Assembly (NCBI GenBank): GCA_946615905.1
Contig: CAMOIE010000008.1
Coordinates: 1-64,000, forward strand
From: an uncultured Treponema sp.
Lineage (GTDB): Bacteria > Spirochaetota > Spirochaetia > Treponematales > Treponemataceae
DNA length: 64,000 nucleotides
Direction: 5' to 3'
Shown here piece by piece: positions 34,396-43,235 of this stretch. A program made the translations under genes and the position numbers. Each line of letters begins with the position of its first letter. The stretch's first letter is position 1. The notes beneath the pieces were generated by a model, which saw only the letters and a program-made list of their open reading frames with translations, did not search any database and had not been told where the DNA came from.

Positions 34396-36846
34396 TTAGG
34401 CAATCTGCCATGTTGTCACATCTGCTGACTCAAGAGGCTTTGAGAAGAAGTAGCCCTGAATGTAGTCACCGCTGAATTCTGTGATTTTTTCAACCTGCCA
34501 GCTCTGCTCGATTCCCTCGATAATTACCTTCATATTCAGCCCGTGGACGAATGTAATCAGATTTTGAACGACGTGGAATTTTCCCTGCTTCAAATAAGTG
34601 TCAATCAGGGTCTTGTCGAGCTTTACGAAGGAGACCGGAATATAAGTCAGATAATTGAATGATGAGTAGCCGGTTCCAAAGTCATCGAGGGCAAGTTTTA
34701 TCCTCATGTCCGAGAATTCTTTGAAGAGAATTGACGCTTGCTCAGCATCCGCAAGCAAAATGCTTTCCGTGATTTCAATGCAAAGAAATTCTGGCGAAAT
34801 ATCGTATTTCTCAAGAAGCCTCTTCAAATACTGGCTGTAGCCTGAGTCGTTCATTTGGGCTGCGGAATAGTTGATTGAGACTTTTTTCAGCTCCATTCCT
34901 GAGTCCCGCCATTCTGCCATGTTCCTTAAAACCTGTTCTGTCATGATGCGGCCGAGCTTTTGCATAAAGCCGCCTTCCTCTGCGACTGGAATGAATTCTC
35001 CGGGAGTGTACTTGCCGTTTTTCAGGCGGAGCAGGGCTTCATAGCCGAATATATTCTTTGTTCCTGTCTCAATCTGCGGCTGAAACACGACTTTAAATCC
35101 GTTTGAATTGATAGCGTTCTCAAGCTCATCGCGGACCTGATGCTTTTCCATCAGATTCAGTTTCATTGACGGGTTATAGAATATGGCGAGGCTTTTGCCC
35201 AAGAGTTTTGCCTCTGACTTTGCCAAATCGCAGCAGATAGTGTATTCCCTGAAATCCTGAAAATTCTCTGCCGATGTGACGATTCCCATGGAGTTTTTGA
35301 CGACGACATTTTGCGTGGAGAATTCAAATGGAACCGAAAGGGTTTGCTTTAGCAGATATAGCTCGCGGCTGTTTTCAGTGAGGATTGTGTCCTTGAAAAT
35401 CAGCATGAATTCGTCTCCGCCGAAACGGTAGATTTCAAATGGAATGTCAGGCTTTAAGCGGCAGAGGCGGGTCGTCATCTCGCAGAGAACCTTGTCCCCG
35501 AAGTCGTGGGAGTAGAAATCGTTGAGCTGCTGGAAGTTGTCTATATCAATGATAATGATTGAGAAGATTGAATTTGTGTTTACAAGGGATGAGATTTCTC
35601 TCAGTGCTGTCGGCCTTGAGTGCAAGCCTGTGAGATGGTCGTGGGTCAGCGAGAAATTCAGAGAGGACCGGGTTCTTCTCAGGTTGATTGAGTACAAGCC
35701 AAGGACGGTCAGCATTATCAAGAATGATATGATAATCATGGAGAATGCGAAGAAAATCAATTTGTATTTCGCGTAGAAATTCTCCCTCTCATTTAAAATG
35801 ACTGAATTTTTCGGAAGCAATGAGCGTTTCACATTGAATTTTTTCAATAGCTCAGCGTCAAAAGTCGGTGTGTAGCGGAAGTTGTTTATTTCTCCCGCGA
35901 ACATCGGGTTCAGCGCGTAGGCTAGAATGTCAACGACTGTTTTCGCCGCAATCTGGCCGTCATAAAAATGGTCAAATTCAACGCAGCCGACGGGACCTTT
36001 CCCGGACTTCAAGGTTCCCGCTGAAAAATACGGAGCCTTGCACCTTTTATAAAAGAGGAAATGCATGAGCTTGTCATCAAATGAATAACCTTCCGGTGTC
36101 TGAAAATAACCGATGGAGTAACACGGCTCGTCTTTTGGAATGGAGGCGATTTTCGCGGAAAGTTCTTCAAGCGTGAACTCCGCCATTTGGATGACCTCAA
36201 ACTGGATGCCAGGAAAATACGGCCGGACTCTGTAGAATTGCATTGTGTTTCCAGATGAGGAGACGAGGGAGTCCGCAAATACGTGGATTTTTTTTGTGCG
36301 GGGAAAGAGCTTTATTATGACATCGATTGTTTCTCGTATCGGCAGCGTTTCCATAGTCCCCGTGATACGGTGGTCTTTCGCCGCTTCTTTTGCTAGGTCA
36401 AGGTCGTTTATGCCCAAAAAGACAATAGGCACGTTAGTGAAAAGCTCATCCCTGTATTTCAAGGTGAATCTTAATGCCGCGTCATCTCCTACGATAACCG
36501 CACTGAATGGATTGTATTTTTGTATTTTGAATGAGAAATGCTTGTAAAAAGCCTCAATGTCGTCTTCTGCGCTCATGGATCTGGAATTCATGAACTCGGT
36601 CTTGCATGAGATTCCCAGCGGGTAGAAGACATCGGCGATGCCTGCGCTTTCCGCTTTCACAAGCTCGTCCATTCCGTTGTAGGAGCTTAAAAAAAGCACA
36701 TTTGAATTTGATGGAATGGGAATCAGTTTTGTCTCTTCCGGCTTTGTACTCAGATGCTCGGCAAGAAGTAAAATGGAGCCAGTGAGAATTCCAATGACTG
36801 ACAGGGTTACTAGCACTATGTTAATATGCTTTATAGACTTTTTCAT
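34396..36846 (-). CDS. Membrane GGDEF-EAL protein with periplasmic ABC-substrate-binding-like sensor
   Basis: An 816-residue protein. TM1 is near residues 8-28 (INIVLVTLSVIGILTGSILLLA). A periplasmic region of about 290 residues resembles the ABC substrate-binding PF04392-type fold (VPIVFLGINDLDLAKEA; CYSIGYFQTPEGYSF). TM2 is at about 352-375. The GGDEF domain has an intact RFGGDEF but no RxxD inhibitory site. The EAL domain has EALLR, TESILLAD and DDFGTGYSS, so phosphodiesterase activity is likely. Dual-domain proteins often have only one active half; here both motif sets look intact. Its TATAAT box is about 33 bases before the start. Confidence 0.88.
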   Translation of the reverse strand: MKKSIKHINIVLVTLSVIGILTGSILLLAEHLSTKPEETKLIPIPSNSNVLFLSSYNGMDELVKAESAGIADVFYPLGISCKTEFMNSRSMSAEDDIEAFYKHFSFKIQKYNPFSAVIVGDDAALRFTLKYRDELFTNVPIVFLGINDLDLAKEAAKDHRITGTMETLPIRETIDVIIKLFPRTKKIHVFADSLVSSSGNTMQFYRVRPYFPGIQFEVIQMAEFTLEELSAKIASIPKDEPCYSIGYFQTPEGYSFDDKLMHFLFYKRCKAPYFSAGTLKSGKGPVGCVEFDHFYDGQIAAKTVVDILAYALNPMFAGEINNFRYTPTFDAELLKKFNVKRSLLPKNSVILNERENFYAKYKLIFFAFSMIIISFLIMLTVLGLYSINLRRTRSSLNFSLTHDHLTGLHSRPTALREISSLVNTNSIFSIIIIDIDNFQQLNDFYSHDFGDKVLCEMTTRLCRLKPDIPFEIYRFGGDEFMLIFKDTILTENSRELYLLKQTLSVPFEFSTQNVVVKNSMGIVTSAENFQDFREYTICCDLAKSEAKLLGKSLAIFYNPSMKLNLMEKHQVRDELENAINSNGFKVVFQPQIETGTKNIFGYEALLRLKNGKYTPGEFIPVAEEGGFMQKLGRIMTEQVLRNMAEWRDSGMELKKVSINYSAAQMNDSGYSQYLKRLLEKYDISPEFLCIEITESILLADAEQASILFKEFSDMRIKLALDDFGTGYSSFNYLTYIPVSFVKLDKTLIDTYLKQGKFHVVQNLITFVHGLNMKVIIEGIEQSWQVEKITEFSGDYIQGYFFSKPLESADVTTWQIA

Positions 36847-36932
36847 ATATGCATCCCAAACTGCTGACTGTAGAATTATAACCCAGTCTGATATAAAAAA
36901 ACTATAAAGTCTTGTTTTAATGATGCTAAAAT

Positions 36933-37982
36933 TTAATTAAAATTTAGCTTAAAAATATTGACCGCCAAGACCTCCGCGATTACCGCTGCCAGAATCGATG
37001 ATAGATACATCAGCTTTACTGCGCGTAAAATGTCCTCACTCTCAATCTGACGGATGTCGTCCCCGAGAAAATCCTTTCGCTCGATTTTGCCCTCGTAGTA
37101 AGCGTCTCCGGCCAGGCGGACTTGCAAGGCTCCGGCGCAGGCTGATTCTGTCTGTCCGGCATTGGGACTTGCGTGTTTTTTTCTGTCCCGCAAAAAGATT
37201 TTGACAGCGTTCTTGGCTGAATAGTCGCCGCTTTTAAAAAATCCTAGAATCCAGGCGGAGATTATGATTAATACGGCGGAAAAGCGGGCAGGAATAAAAT
37301 TGAAAAAGTCGTCCAGACGGGCGGCGGCCTTCCCGAAGTAAAAATATCTTTCGTTTCTGTAGGCGATCATCGAGTCCATCGTGTTGACGGCCTTGAATGC
37401 GAGCGCGAGCGGGGAAAAGCCGATCGCATAGTAAAAAAGAGGCGAGACAACCCCGTCAGTCAGGTTTTCCGCCACGGTCTCTACACATGCCTTTATGACT
37501 CCTTTTTCATCTAAGAATTTTGTGTCACGGCCGACTATCCTTGAGACGGCCTTTCTTCCTTCTATAATGGAGGACTCCAGAGCTTTTTTTGTGTTAATCG
37601 CCTCCTTTGCAAGCGTGCGGGCCGCAAGTGCCTGAAAGCCCCAGAAAATATCCAAAAGCATAGCCAAAAAGAGTAAAATCTCCGACTGTAAAGTGATTGC
37701 CCCCGCCACGAAAAGAATCAGAATCCCGGCTGGAATAAAAAAGCTGAGAAAAATCATGACAAGCGAAAGAATCAGCCCCCCTGTGAATTCTCCGGCGTGA
37801 TTTTTCGGCATGATTTTTCGGAGGATTTTTTCAAGCCTTGAAATTCCTTTTCCCATCAGGACGACCGGGTGGGGGATAATCGCCGGGTCTGCGAAAATCG
37901 CGTCCAGAATAAAGGCGAGCGGGACTCTTGCCGCGAGGAAAATTATTATGATTTTGTTTACGATTTCTGTGCTTAATGTCAT
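36933..37982 (-). CDS. cobD: Adenosylcobinamide-phosphate synthase (CobD/CbiB)
   Basis: A 349-residue membrane protein. It attaches aminopropanol (phosphate) to adenosylcobyric acid in B12 synthesis. Family marks include FADPAIIPHPVVLMGKGISRLEK at the N terminus (usual DP..hPV..iG), CVETVAENLTDGVVSPLFYYAI, KAVNTMDSMIAYRNERYFYFGKAAARLDD and the later SPNAGQTESACAGAL. Four to five membrane helices are seen. Its ATG overlaps the stop of the upstream fusion gene by four bases, so the pair forms a cobalamin operon. Confidence 0.92.
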   Translation of the reverse strand: MTLSTEIVNKIIIIFLAARVPLAFILDAIFADPAIIPHPVVLMGKGISRLEKILRKIMPKNHAGEFTGGLILSLVMIFLSFFIPAGILILFVAGAITLQSEILLFLAMLLDIFWGFQALAARTLAKEAINTKKALESSIIEGRKAVSRIVGRDTKFLDEKGVIKACVETVAENLTDGVVSPLFYYAIGFSPLALAFKAVNTMDSMIAYRNERYFYFGKAAARLDDFFNFIPARFSAVLIIISAWILGFFKSGDYSAKNAVKIFLRDRKKHASPNAGQTESACAGALQVRLAGDAYYEGKIERKDFLGDDIRQIESEDILRAVKLMYLSSILAAVIAEVLAVNIFKLNFN

Positions 37983-38989
37983 AAGGTGAACGCTCCGAAT
38001 AAAAATCCTGCGTTTGCTGTCTGCCAGTCAAAGTAGGTCATTTTACTCTTTTTTTTTGGCGGGAGGCTGCTGAAAATCGCGCACTGGCTCCCCCCGTGGG
38101 CAAAAATTATGACCAGCGGCGGCCGGATTTTTGACTTTTTGACTTTCAACGCGATTTTTTTGAAGGCTTTAAAAGTCCTTTTTGTGAATTCCGACTTTGA
38201 TTCTCCTGATGAGTCTGCTGATGGCGGACATTTTGACTCGCAGAGGGAGTCGACCCATTTTTGATAGAGGGGCTTGAGTTTTTTGTCTTTGAAAAGCTCT
38301 GCGGAAGAAAATCCCTCAAAAAGGCCGAAGTCCATTTCGGCGAGCTTCTTGACCGTCTGAATCTTTGCGTCCGGGAAAAATAATTTTGCCGTCTGGACAG
38401 CCCTCTGTAGCGGGGAGGAGAAAATTTTTTGCGGTGACAAAAGTTCATTCTGGAATTCCGATGGAAGATTTTTTGCAAAATTGGAAAAATCTTTTTTCGC
38501 GTCAGGTATTTTTTCTATTCCGGCTTTTGAAAGCTCCTCGTCTGTGAGTCTGCCCGCGTAGGCGTGACGTTCGTTTGATGGCGTGGAGCCATGACGGAAG
38601 CAAAGGACGTAGACTTTTTTCCTTTCTCTTTTTATAGCAAGGGAAATAGAGCCTTTTATGACTTTATATATTTTCTCTCCGGCAAGAATCACGCAGTCTG
38701 CCATGGAGGCCAGGGCTATGTTCAGCCGTCCCTTTTCTTCCCTTGAGCGGATTTTTTCATTTGACAGTGGCAGGAGAGAGCAGCCTTCTTCTGTTGAGAT
38801 TACGACTTGCCAGGGCAAAAAAGACTGGCAGACGTGGGATTTTTCATGAAAGTTGGATTTTTCCAAGGCGAAATCCTTTGCGTCAGCGGCTGTGACTGCC
38901 CGGATTGAGTCTCTTGAAAAATATTTTGAAAGCCTTAAATTGAAAAATTTGAGGCAGCCTTCCTGACTTTTTCCCAGAAGAAAAATCAT
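37979..38989 (-). CDS. Degenerate CobU-like domain fused to CobC-type histidine phosphatase
   Basis: A 336-residue protein. Residues 150-330 are a histidine phosphatase: LCFRHGSTPSNERHAYAGRLTDEE, SSPLQRAVQTAKLFFP, EMDFGLFEG and FAHGGS carry the RHG, R, E and H catalytic residues. Next to cobD this suggests alpha-ribazole phosphatase. The first ~135 residues look like a shrunken CobU: MIFLLGKSQEG at the P-loop position, and a C-terminal block EEGCSLLPLSNEKIRSREEKG...ADCVILAGEKIYKV like the end of CobU. The canonical P-loop GxxxxGKS and the central catalytic region are absent, so kinase activity is doubtful. A weak -10 (TAGAGT) lies six bases before the ATG. Confidence 0.6.
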   Translation of the reverse strand: MIFLLGKSQEGCLKFFNLRLSKYFSRDSIRAVTAADAKDFALEKSNFHEKSHVCQSFLPWQVVISTEEGCSLLPLSNEKIRSREEKGRLNIALASMADCVILAGEKIYKVIKGSISLAIKRERKKVYVLCFRHGSTPSNERHAYAGRLTDEELSKAGIEKIPDAKKDFSNFAKNLPSEFQNELLSPQKIFSSPLQRAVQTAKLFFPDAKIQTVKKLAEMDFGLFEGFSSAELFKDKKLKPLYQKWVDSLCESKCPPSADSSGESKSEFTKRTFKAFKKIALKVKKSKIRPPLVIIFAHGGSQCAIFSSLPPKKKSKMTYFDWQTANAGFLFGAFTL

Positions 38990-39024
38990 GCGCTAACTCT
39001 AGCATTTTTTTGATGAAAGATAAA

Positions 39025-39137
39025 TTGCGCCAGGATTGGAGGGGGCGCGTAAGCGCGTGCGCAGCCTCAGGCAAGCACCGGCCGAGAGGGAAAGCCCCGG
39101 AAAGCCGCAATGCAGACAGACTTGCGCCCAAAAAAAG
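39025..39137 (+). repeat. GC-rich hairpin repeat, GGGATTGGAGGGG family
   Basis: TTGCGCCAGGATTGGAGG, GGGGCGCGTAAGCGCGTGC (39042-39060), GCAAGCACCGGCCG (39071-39084), GAGGGAAAGCCC (39086-39097) and a terminal ACTTGCGCCCAAAAAAA. Three blocks match the 13.4 kb copy exactly. The left edge TTGCGCCAGG-ATTGGAGGGG also matches the 43.2 kb copy. It occupies the spacer between the divergent cobU/C fusion and tyrS. No other gene is seen in 38990-39219. Confidence 0.65.
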
Positions 39138-39219
39138 AAAAATCGCTTTGTATTGAATATTATTTTTTATAACTGTAAAATTGCCAAATAATAGAAAACA
39201 GAATTTTGGAGTTTTGGAT

Positions 39220-40464
39220 ATGAACGCAGCTTTGGAAACTTTGAAGGAACGCGGATTTTTCGCCCAGTGTACGGACGAGAAGGGCTTGGCAGAGAGAATG
39301 AACGCCGGCCCGATTTCATTTTATGTAGGCTGCGACCCGACAGGCCCCAGTCTCCACATAGGCCACATGGTTCCATTTTTTGCCCTGAGACACTTGCGGG
39401 AGGCCGGACACCACGCAATCGCATTGATCGGCGGAGGAACTGCCAGAATCGGAGACCCTTCCGGAAAGACCGAGATGCGCAAGATGATTTCATACGAGCA
39501 GATTGATGCCAACGTTGAGTCAATCAAAAAGCAGCTGGACAAATTCATCGGCTTTGACGGAAAGACCGCCCTTGCCGACAACAACAAAAACTGGCTGGCC
39601 GACTTGAACTACATCGACTTTTTGCGCGACATAGGATCCTGCTTTTCAGTGAACAAAATGCTCACTTTTGAGGCCTACAAGCAGCGGCTTGAGAGGGGAC
39701 TTTCATTCATCGAATTCAACTACCAGCTCCTCCAGGCCTATGACTTTTTGAACCTGCACCAGAAGTACGGAACCTGCCTGCAAATCGGCGGCGACGACCA
39801 GTGGGGAAATATCACTGCCGGTGTTGACTTGATCCGCAGAAAGCTTGGTGGAACGACAGAGCTTAACGAGCAGCACAACGCATTCGGCCTGACATTCCCG
39901 CTGATTACCCGTTCCGATGGAAAGAAAATGGGCAAGACTGAGAAAGGCGCGATTTTCCTTGACGAAAGCCTGACTTCGGTATTCGACTTCTTCCAGTACT
40001 GGCGCAACGTGGCCGACCCGGACGTTGAGAAATTCTTCAAGCTCTTCACATTCCTCCCGCTCGATGAAATCAGCAAAATCTGCGCGGGTGACATCAACGC
40101 GGCAAAAGAGAGACTGGCATTCGAAGTGACAAAGTTGATTCATTCCGAGGAGAAGGCCAACCAGGCTCTTGCGGGGGCTAAGGCCGCATTCTCTGGTCAG
40201 GGCGACAAAAGCCAGATGCCCTCAGCGGAAATTGCAAAGGCGACAGTGGAGGCTGGAATCGGCGTGATTGACTTGTTTGCCAGCGCAAATTTGGGCGGCT
40301 CTAAGTCTGACATTCGCCGCTTGATTCAGCAGGGCGGAGCCTCAATCAACGGCACTGTAATCAAGGACGTTAAAGCCGTTGTAAGCCTTAATGACGCTGA
40401 CGATGACGGGGACTTTGTTCTGCGCGCCGGAAAGAAAAAGTTCTGCCGCGTCGTGGTGAAATAA
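39220..40464 (+). CDS. tyrS: Tyrosyl-tRNA synthetase
   Basis: A 414-residue class I synthetase. The HIGH signature appears as SLHIGHMVPFF, with YVGCDPTGPS before it. QIGGDDQWGNI marks the tyrosine/ATP pocket, and the KMSKS loop reads GKKMGKTEKG. A C-terminal S4-type RNA-binding domain (SKSDIRRLIQQGGASINGTVI) is complete. The ATG at 39220, preceded by GGAG, was chosen over an in-frame TTG 13 codons upstream. A bidirectional terminator follows. Confidence 0.95.
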   Translation: MNAALETLKERGFFAQCTDEKGLAERMNAGPISFYVGCDPTGPSLHIGHMVPFFALRHLREAGHHAIALIGGGTARIGDPSGKTEMRKMISYEQIDANVESIKKQLDKFIGFDGKTALADNNKNWLADLNYIDFLRDIGSCFSVNKMLTFEAYKQRLERGLSFIEFNYQLLQAYDFLNLHQKYGTCLQIGGDDQWGNITAGVDLIRRKLGGTTELNEQHNAFGLTFPLITRSDGKKMGKTEKGAIFLDESLTSVFDFFQYWRNVADPDVEKFFKLFTFLPLDEISKICAGDINAAKERLAFEVTKLIHSEEKANQALAGAKAAFSGQGDKSQMPSAEIAKATVEAGIGVIDLFASANLGGSKSDIRRLIQQGGASINGTVIKDVKAVVSLNDADDDGDFVLRAGKKKFCRVVVK

Positions 40465-40484
40465 AACTTTCCATTCCCGTAAAT

Positions 40485-40527
40485 AAAAAAATCCCGGATT
40501 CACGCTTGTGTTTCCGGGATTTTTTTG
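40485..40527. terminator. Bidirectional terminator between tyrS and PBP1a
   Basis: The stem TCCCGGA/TCCGGGA is flanked by an A-run on the left and a T-run of seven or more on the right, so it works in both directions between two convergent genes. Confidence 0.88.
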
Positions 40528-40547
40528 TATTCGTGAGGGGTTGCTTT

Positions 40548-43082
40548 TTAGTCCATCAAATAGTTGAAGTCAGGTGCGTTGCCGAATTCATCGACTTGGA
40601 GGACTGAATCCGCCGTGTCAGCCGTTGAAGTTCCTGAAAGGTCGAAAGTCAGCGGCTTGTCGTCTTTTATGATTAAATCCGAGGCGAAACCGGTCTTGTA
40701 CAATTCGCGCTCAAGCCTGTAAAGTCCGATTGACCTTCCGCTCGTATTCGTGTGAACCGTGCAAAGTGCTGTCGGCTGAGTTCCTTCCAAATACCATGCC
40801 GTGATTTTGTGATCCTCACATTCGGGGGTCAGGATTCCGCCTGAGACAGAGCAGACTGTAGCCTGAACCAGACCTGTTGCCGGACGGGTGAAATCCTTGT
40901 ATGGAAGTCCCTCGTGGATTTTTCCCATGTATGCTGACCAGGCTTTTCCCGCCAAAGTAGAGCCTGTGAGCTGGAGTCCGAGAGACTGGCCTGGTTTGTC
41001 AAAGCCGAACCAGAAGGCCGCCGTGTAGTATGGCGTGAAGCCGACTGTCCAGGCATCAGCCCAGTTTTGCGTCGTTCCTGTTTTTCCAGCCGCAGGAATC
41101 GTGTATTTGCTGCCGTCAGGCCTTTTATAGGTGAATTTGCGTCCGTTGTTTGAAGGCCCTGCCAGCGTTCCAGACTTTACAGTGTTCTGCAAAAGCTGGC
41201 TCATCACGTATGCCGTCTGAGGGCTTATCACCTGGGCGGAAGAGCCTTTTGCGAGCAAGGCCTGCCGTGTGTCTTTTTCCGGGTTCAAGAATACGTTGCC
41301 GTTGCGGTCTTCGACCGAGCGGATTGCAATCGGTGTGACTTCCTTTCCTCCTCCGGCAAAAATAGAGTAGGCGCGGGCCATCTCAATCGGCCGGACTGAG
41401 CATACGCCAAGTCCAATCGGGTAGCCGGGGACAAAGGCGCGGGAAGGCAGCTCTTCCTCTGAGATTCCAAGGAGGGCCACTGCACGGTCAATCGCCGCGT
41501 CAAAGCCGATCGCATCCAAAACTTTCAGGGACGGAACGTTCATCGAGTGGGCAAGGGCATACCAAAGCTGCACGTCTCCTGCCCATTCTCCACGGAAGTT
41601 CAGCGGAATGTAGGGCTTTCCGTCCGCAGTGTGGAAGACAACCGGGGTGTCGGAAATCGTCGTTGTCGGTGTGAACTGCCTTGAGTCGATTGCGGCTGAA
41701 TAGTAAAGGGGCTTGAAAGATGAACCCGGCTGGACTCTGGCCTGTACCGCGCGGATAAACTGGTTTTCCGAGTCGAATTTGGAGCCGCCCACGAGGGATG
41801 TGATGTAGCCTGTCTCGTTTTCAAGGGCGACCATGGTTCCCTCAACGGTGGTCTTTTCAGCCTCCTGCTTTGAGAGCACGTTAGCCCGGTTTACGATTCC
41901 AGTCTTGAGGGAGTCGATTCCGAATACGAGAGACATAACGTCAACCACAGGGTTCAGCTTGTCGGTGTAAGTGTCCTTTGAAATCGCCTCGTTTCTCTGC
42001 TCGGTGACTTTGATTCCGCCAAGGTTGAAGGTGAGGGCCAGCATTTCTGCAAGCGGAGTGTAGATTCTGAACGCCTGATTCATTCTGGAGGAGGTTGACC
42101 GCTGGTAGACCCTGTTCGCGTAGTCAATCCACTCGTTCATAGTCTCCTGGGCGACCTTCTGGTACTTTAAGTTCAATGTCGTGTTTACAGTGAATCCAGC
42201 CGTGTAGATGTCCTGGCTTCCGTAAATCAAAGTGCCAAGTTCCCGCCTTACGTACTCGGAGAACCAGGGGGCATTGTCGTCATGGCTGAACACCGCAGCG
42301 GAATTCGTCCTGGTCATGTCAAAGTTTGCCCAGTAGTTGTCAAATGACTCGTCGGCTTCTTCCTGCGTGATGTATTCCGAGTCGACCATAGCCGCAAGAA
42401 CCGCCTTCTGCCTGTCCATAGCCCGGTTCGGATGCTCAAATGGATTGTAGTAGGCCGGATTTGAGAGCTGGATTACGAGAATCGCAGCCTCCGCCGGGGT
42501 GATTTCAGTGGCATCGTGGCCGAAGTAGTATTTAGAGGCCGCGTTTACACCGTAAGTTCCGCCGCCAAAATAGATTTTATTGATGTAAAACTCAAGAATC
42601 TCGTCCTTTGAGTAACGCCTTTCCATCTGGATGGCCCACCAGAGTTCCTTGAGCTTTCTTTTGATAGACATTTCAGTTCTGTCGCAGTACAAAGTTCCCG
42701 CAATCTGCTGGCTCAGCGTGGAGCCGCCTCCCAGATTTAGGCCGACAAGTTTTCCTGCGAAGGCGCGGAGTACAGCTTTTGTCGAGAATCCGTGGTGGTC
42801 GTAGAAAACCCTGTCCTCGCGGCTGATAAGGGCATCTAGCATGTGTTGGGGAAGTTTTTTTATGGAAATGATTTCGCGTTTTTCTTCGGAAGCCAGCTCT
42901 GTGATCAGCTCCCCGTTGATGTCCAAAAGTTTTGTGGGCAGGGCAGTGGTGAATTCCGTGAACTGCTCGTTGTCCCTGATGTATTTTGTGGCGGAAAGAC
43001 CGGCACCTAAAAGGCCCCCAAAAATTCCTGCAAAAAGAAAAAGAGCCGCCACAAGTGCGTAAGTCGATTTTTTAACGGTCAT
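40548..43082 (-). CDS. mrcA: Bifunctional penicillin-binding protein 1A
   Basis: An 844-residue protein with one N-terminal membrane anchor (ALVAALFLFAGIFGGLLGAGL). The GT51 glycosyltransferase has SREDRVFYDHHGF with the catalytic Glu, and GGSTLSQQIAGTLY. The transpeptidase has SSFKP (SxxK), HSMN (SxN) and KTGTTQ (KTG). Both activities should be intact. It polymerises and cross-links peptidoglycan. The start has no Shine-Dalgarno sequence but a good promoter nine bases upstream. Genes for M23 hydrolases and the lysine/DAP pathway in the same window concern the same polymer. Confidence 0.94.
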   Translation of the reverse strand: MTVKKSTYALVAALFLFAGIFGGLLGAGLSATKYIRDNEQFTEFTTALPTKLLDINGELITELASEEKREIISIKKLPQHMLDALISREDRVFYDHHGFSTKAVLRAFAGKLVGLNLGGGSTLSQQIAGTLYCDRTEMSIKRKLKELWWAIQMERRYSKDEILEFYINKIYFGGGTYGVNAASKYYFGHDATEITPAEAAILVIQLSNPAYYNPFEHPNRAMDRQKAVLAAMVDSEYITQEEADESFDNYWANFDMTRTNSAAVFSHDDNAPWFSEYVRRELGTLIYGSQDIYTAGFTVNTTLNLKYQKVAQETMNEWIDYANRVYQRSTSSRMNQAFRIYTPLAEMLALTFNLGGIKVTEQRNEAISKDTYTDKLNPVVDVMSLVFGIDSLKTGIVNRANVLSKQEAEKTTVEGTMVALENETGYITSLVGGSKFDSENQFIRAVQARVQPGSSFKPLYYSAAIDSRQFTPTTTISDTPVVFHTADGKPYIPLNFRGEWAGDVQLWYALAHSMNVPSLKVLDAIGFDAAIDRAVALLGISEEELPSRAFVPGYPIGLGVCSVRPIEMARAYSIFAGGGKEVTPIAIRSVEDRNGNVFLNPEKDTRQALLAKGSSAQVISPQTAYVMSQLLQNTVKSGTLAGPSNNGRKFTYKRPDGSKYTIPAAGKTGTTQNWADAWTVGFTPYYTAAFWFGFDKPGQSLGLQLTGSTLAGKAWSAYMGKIHEGLPYKDFTRPATGLVQATVCSVSGGILTPECEDHKITAWYLEGTQPTALCTVHTNTSGRSIGLYRLERELYKTGFASDLIIKDDKPLTFDLSGTSTADTADSVLQVDEFGNAPDFNYLMD

Positions 43083-43091
43083 ATTTTAAAG

Positions 43092-43120
43092 ATTCTAATG
43101 ATTTCAGTCATTTTTTTCAA
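43092..43120 (-). promoter_or_regulatory. PBP1a promoter, predicted near-leaderless
   Basis: On the minus strand TTGAAA (43115-43120), a 17-bp spacer and TAGAAT (43092-43097) are followed nine bases later by the ATG (43082). Confidence 0.6.
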
Positions 43121-43235
43121 TCAGTAGGGCGCCTGCCTCCGACACCGGGCTTTGCGGGGTTCGGTAACCCTCATCGTCCTCGGTTTCGTAAGCTCCACCT
43201 GCGGTCGACTTACGCCCCTCCAATCCCTGGCGCAA
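43121..43235 (-). repeat. GC-rich hairpin repeat joining both families
   Basis: On the minus strand it begins TTGCGCCAGGGATTGGAGGGG, as in the 39.0 kb copy, then hairpin GTAAG...CTTAC. Further on it carries ATGAGGGTTACCGAA (43160-43174), an exact 15-mer shared with the 49.4 kb copy, and ends in GGCGCCCTACTGA. It thus links the GGGATTGGAGGGG and GGGCGCATGGGCAT groups. It lies directly upstream of the PBP1a promoter. Confidence 0.55.

Noticed and set aside
38990-39219. Cobalamin riboswitch upstream of the cobU/C-cobD operon
   Set aside because: No B12-box-like sequence was seen; the space is occupied by the GC-rich repeat.
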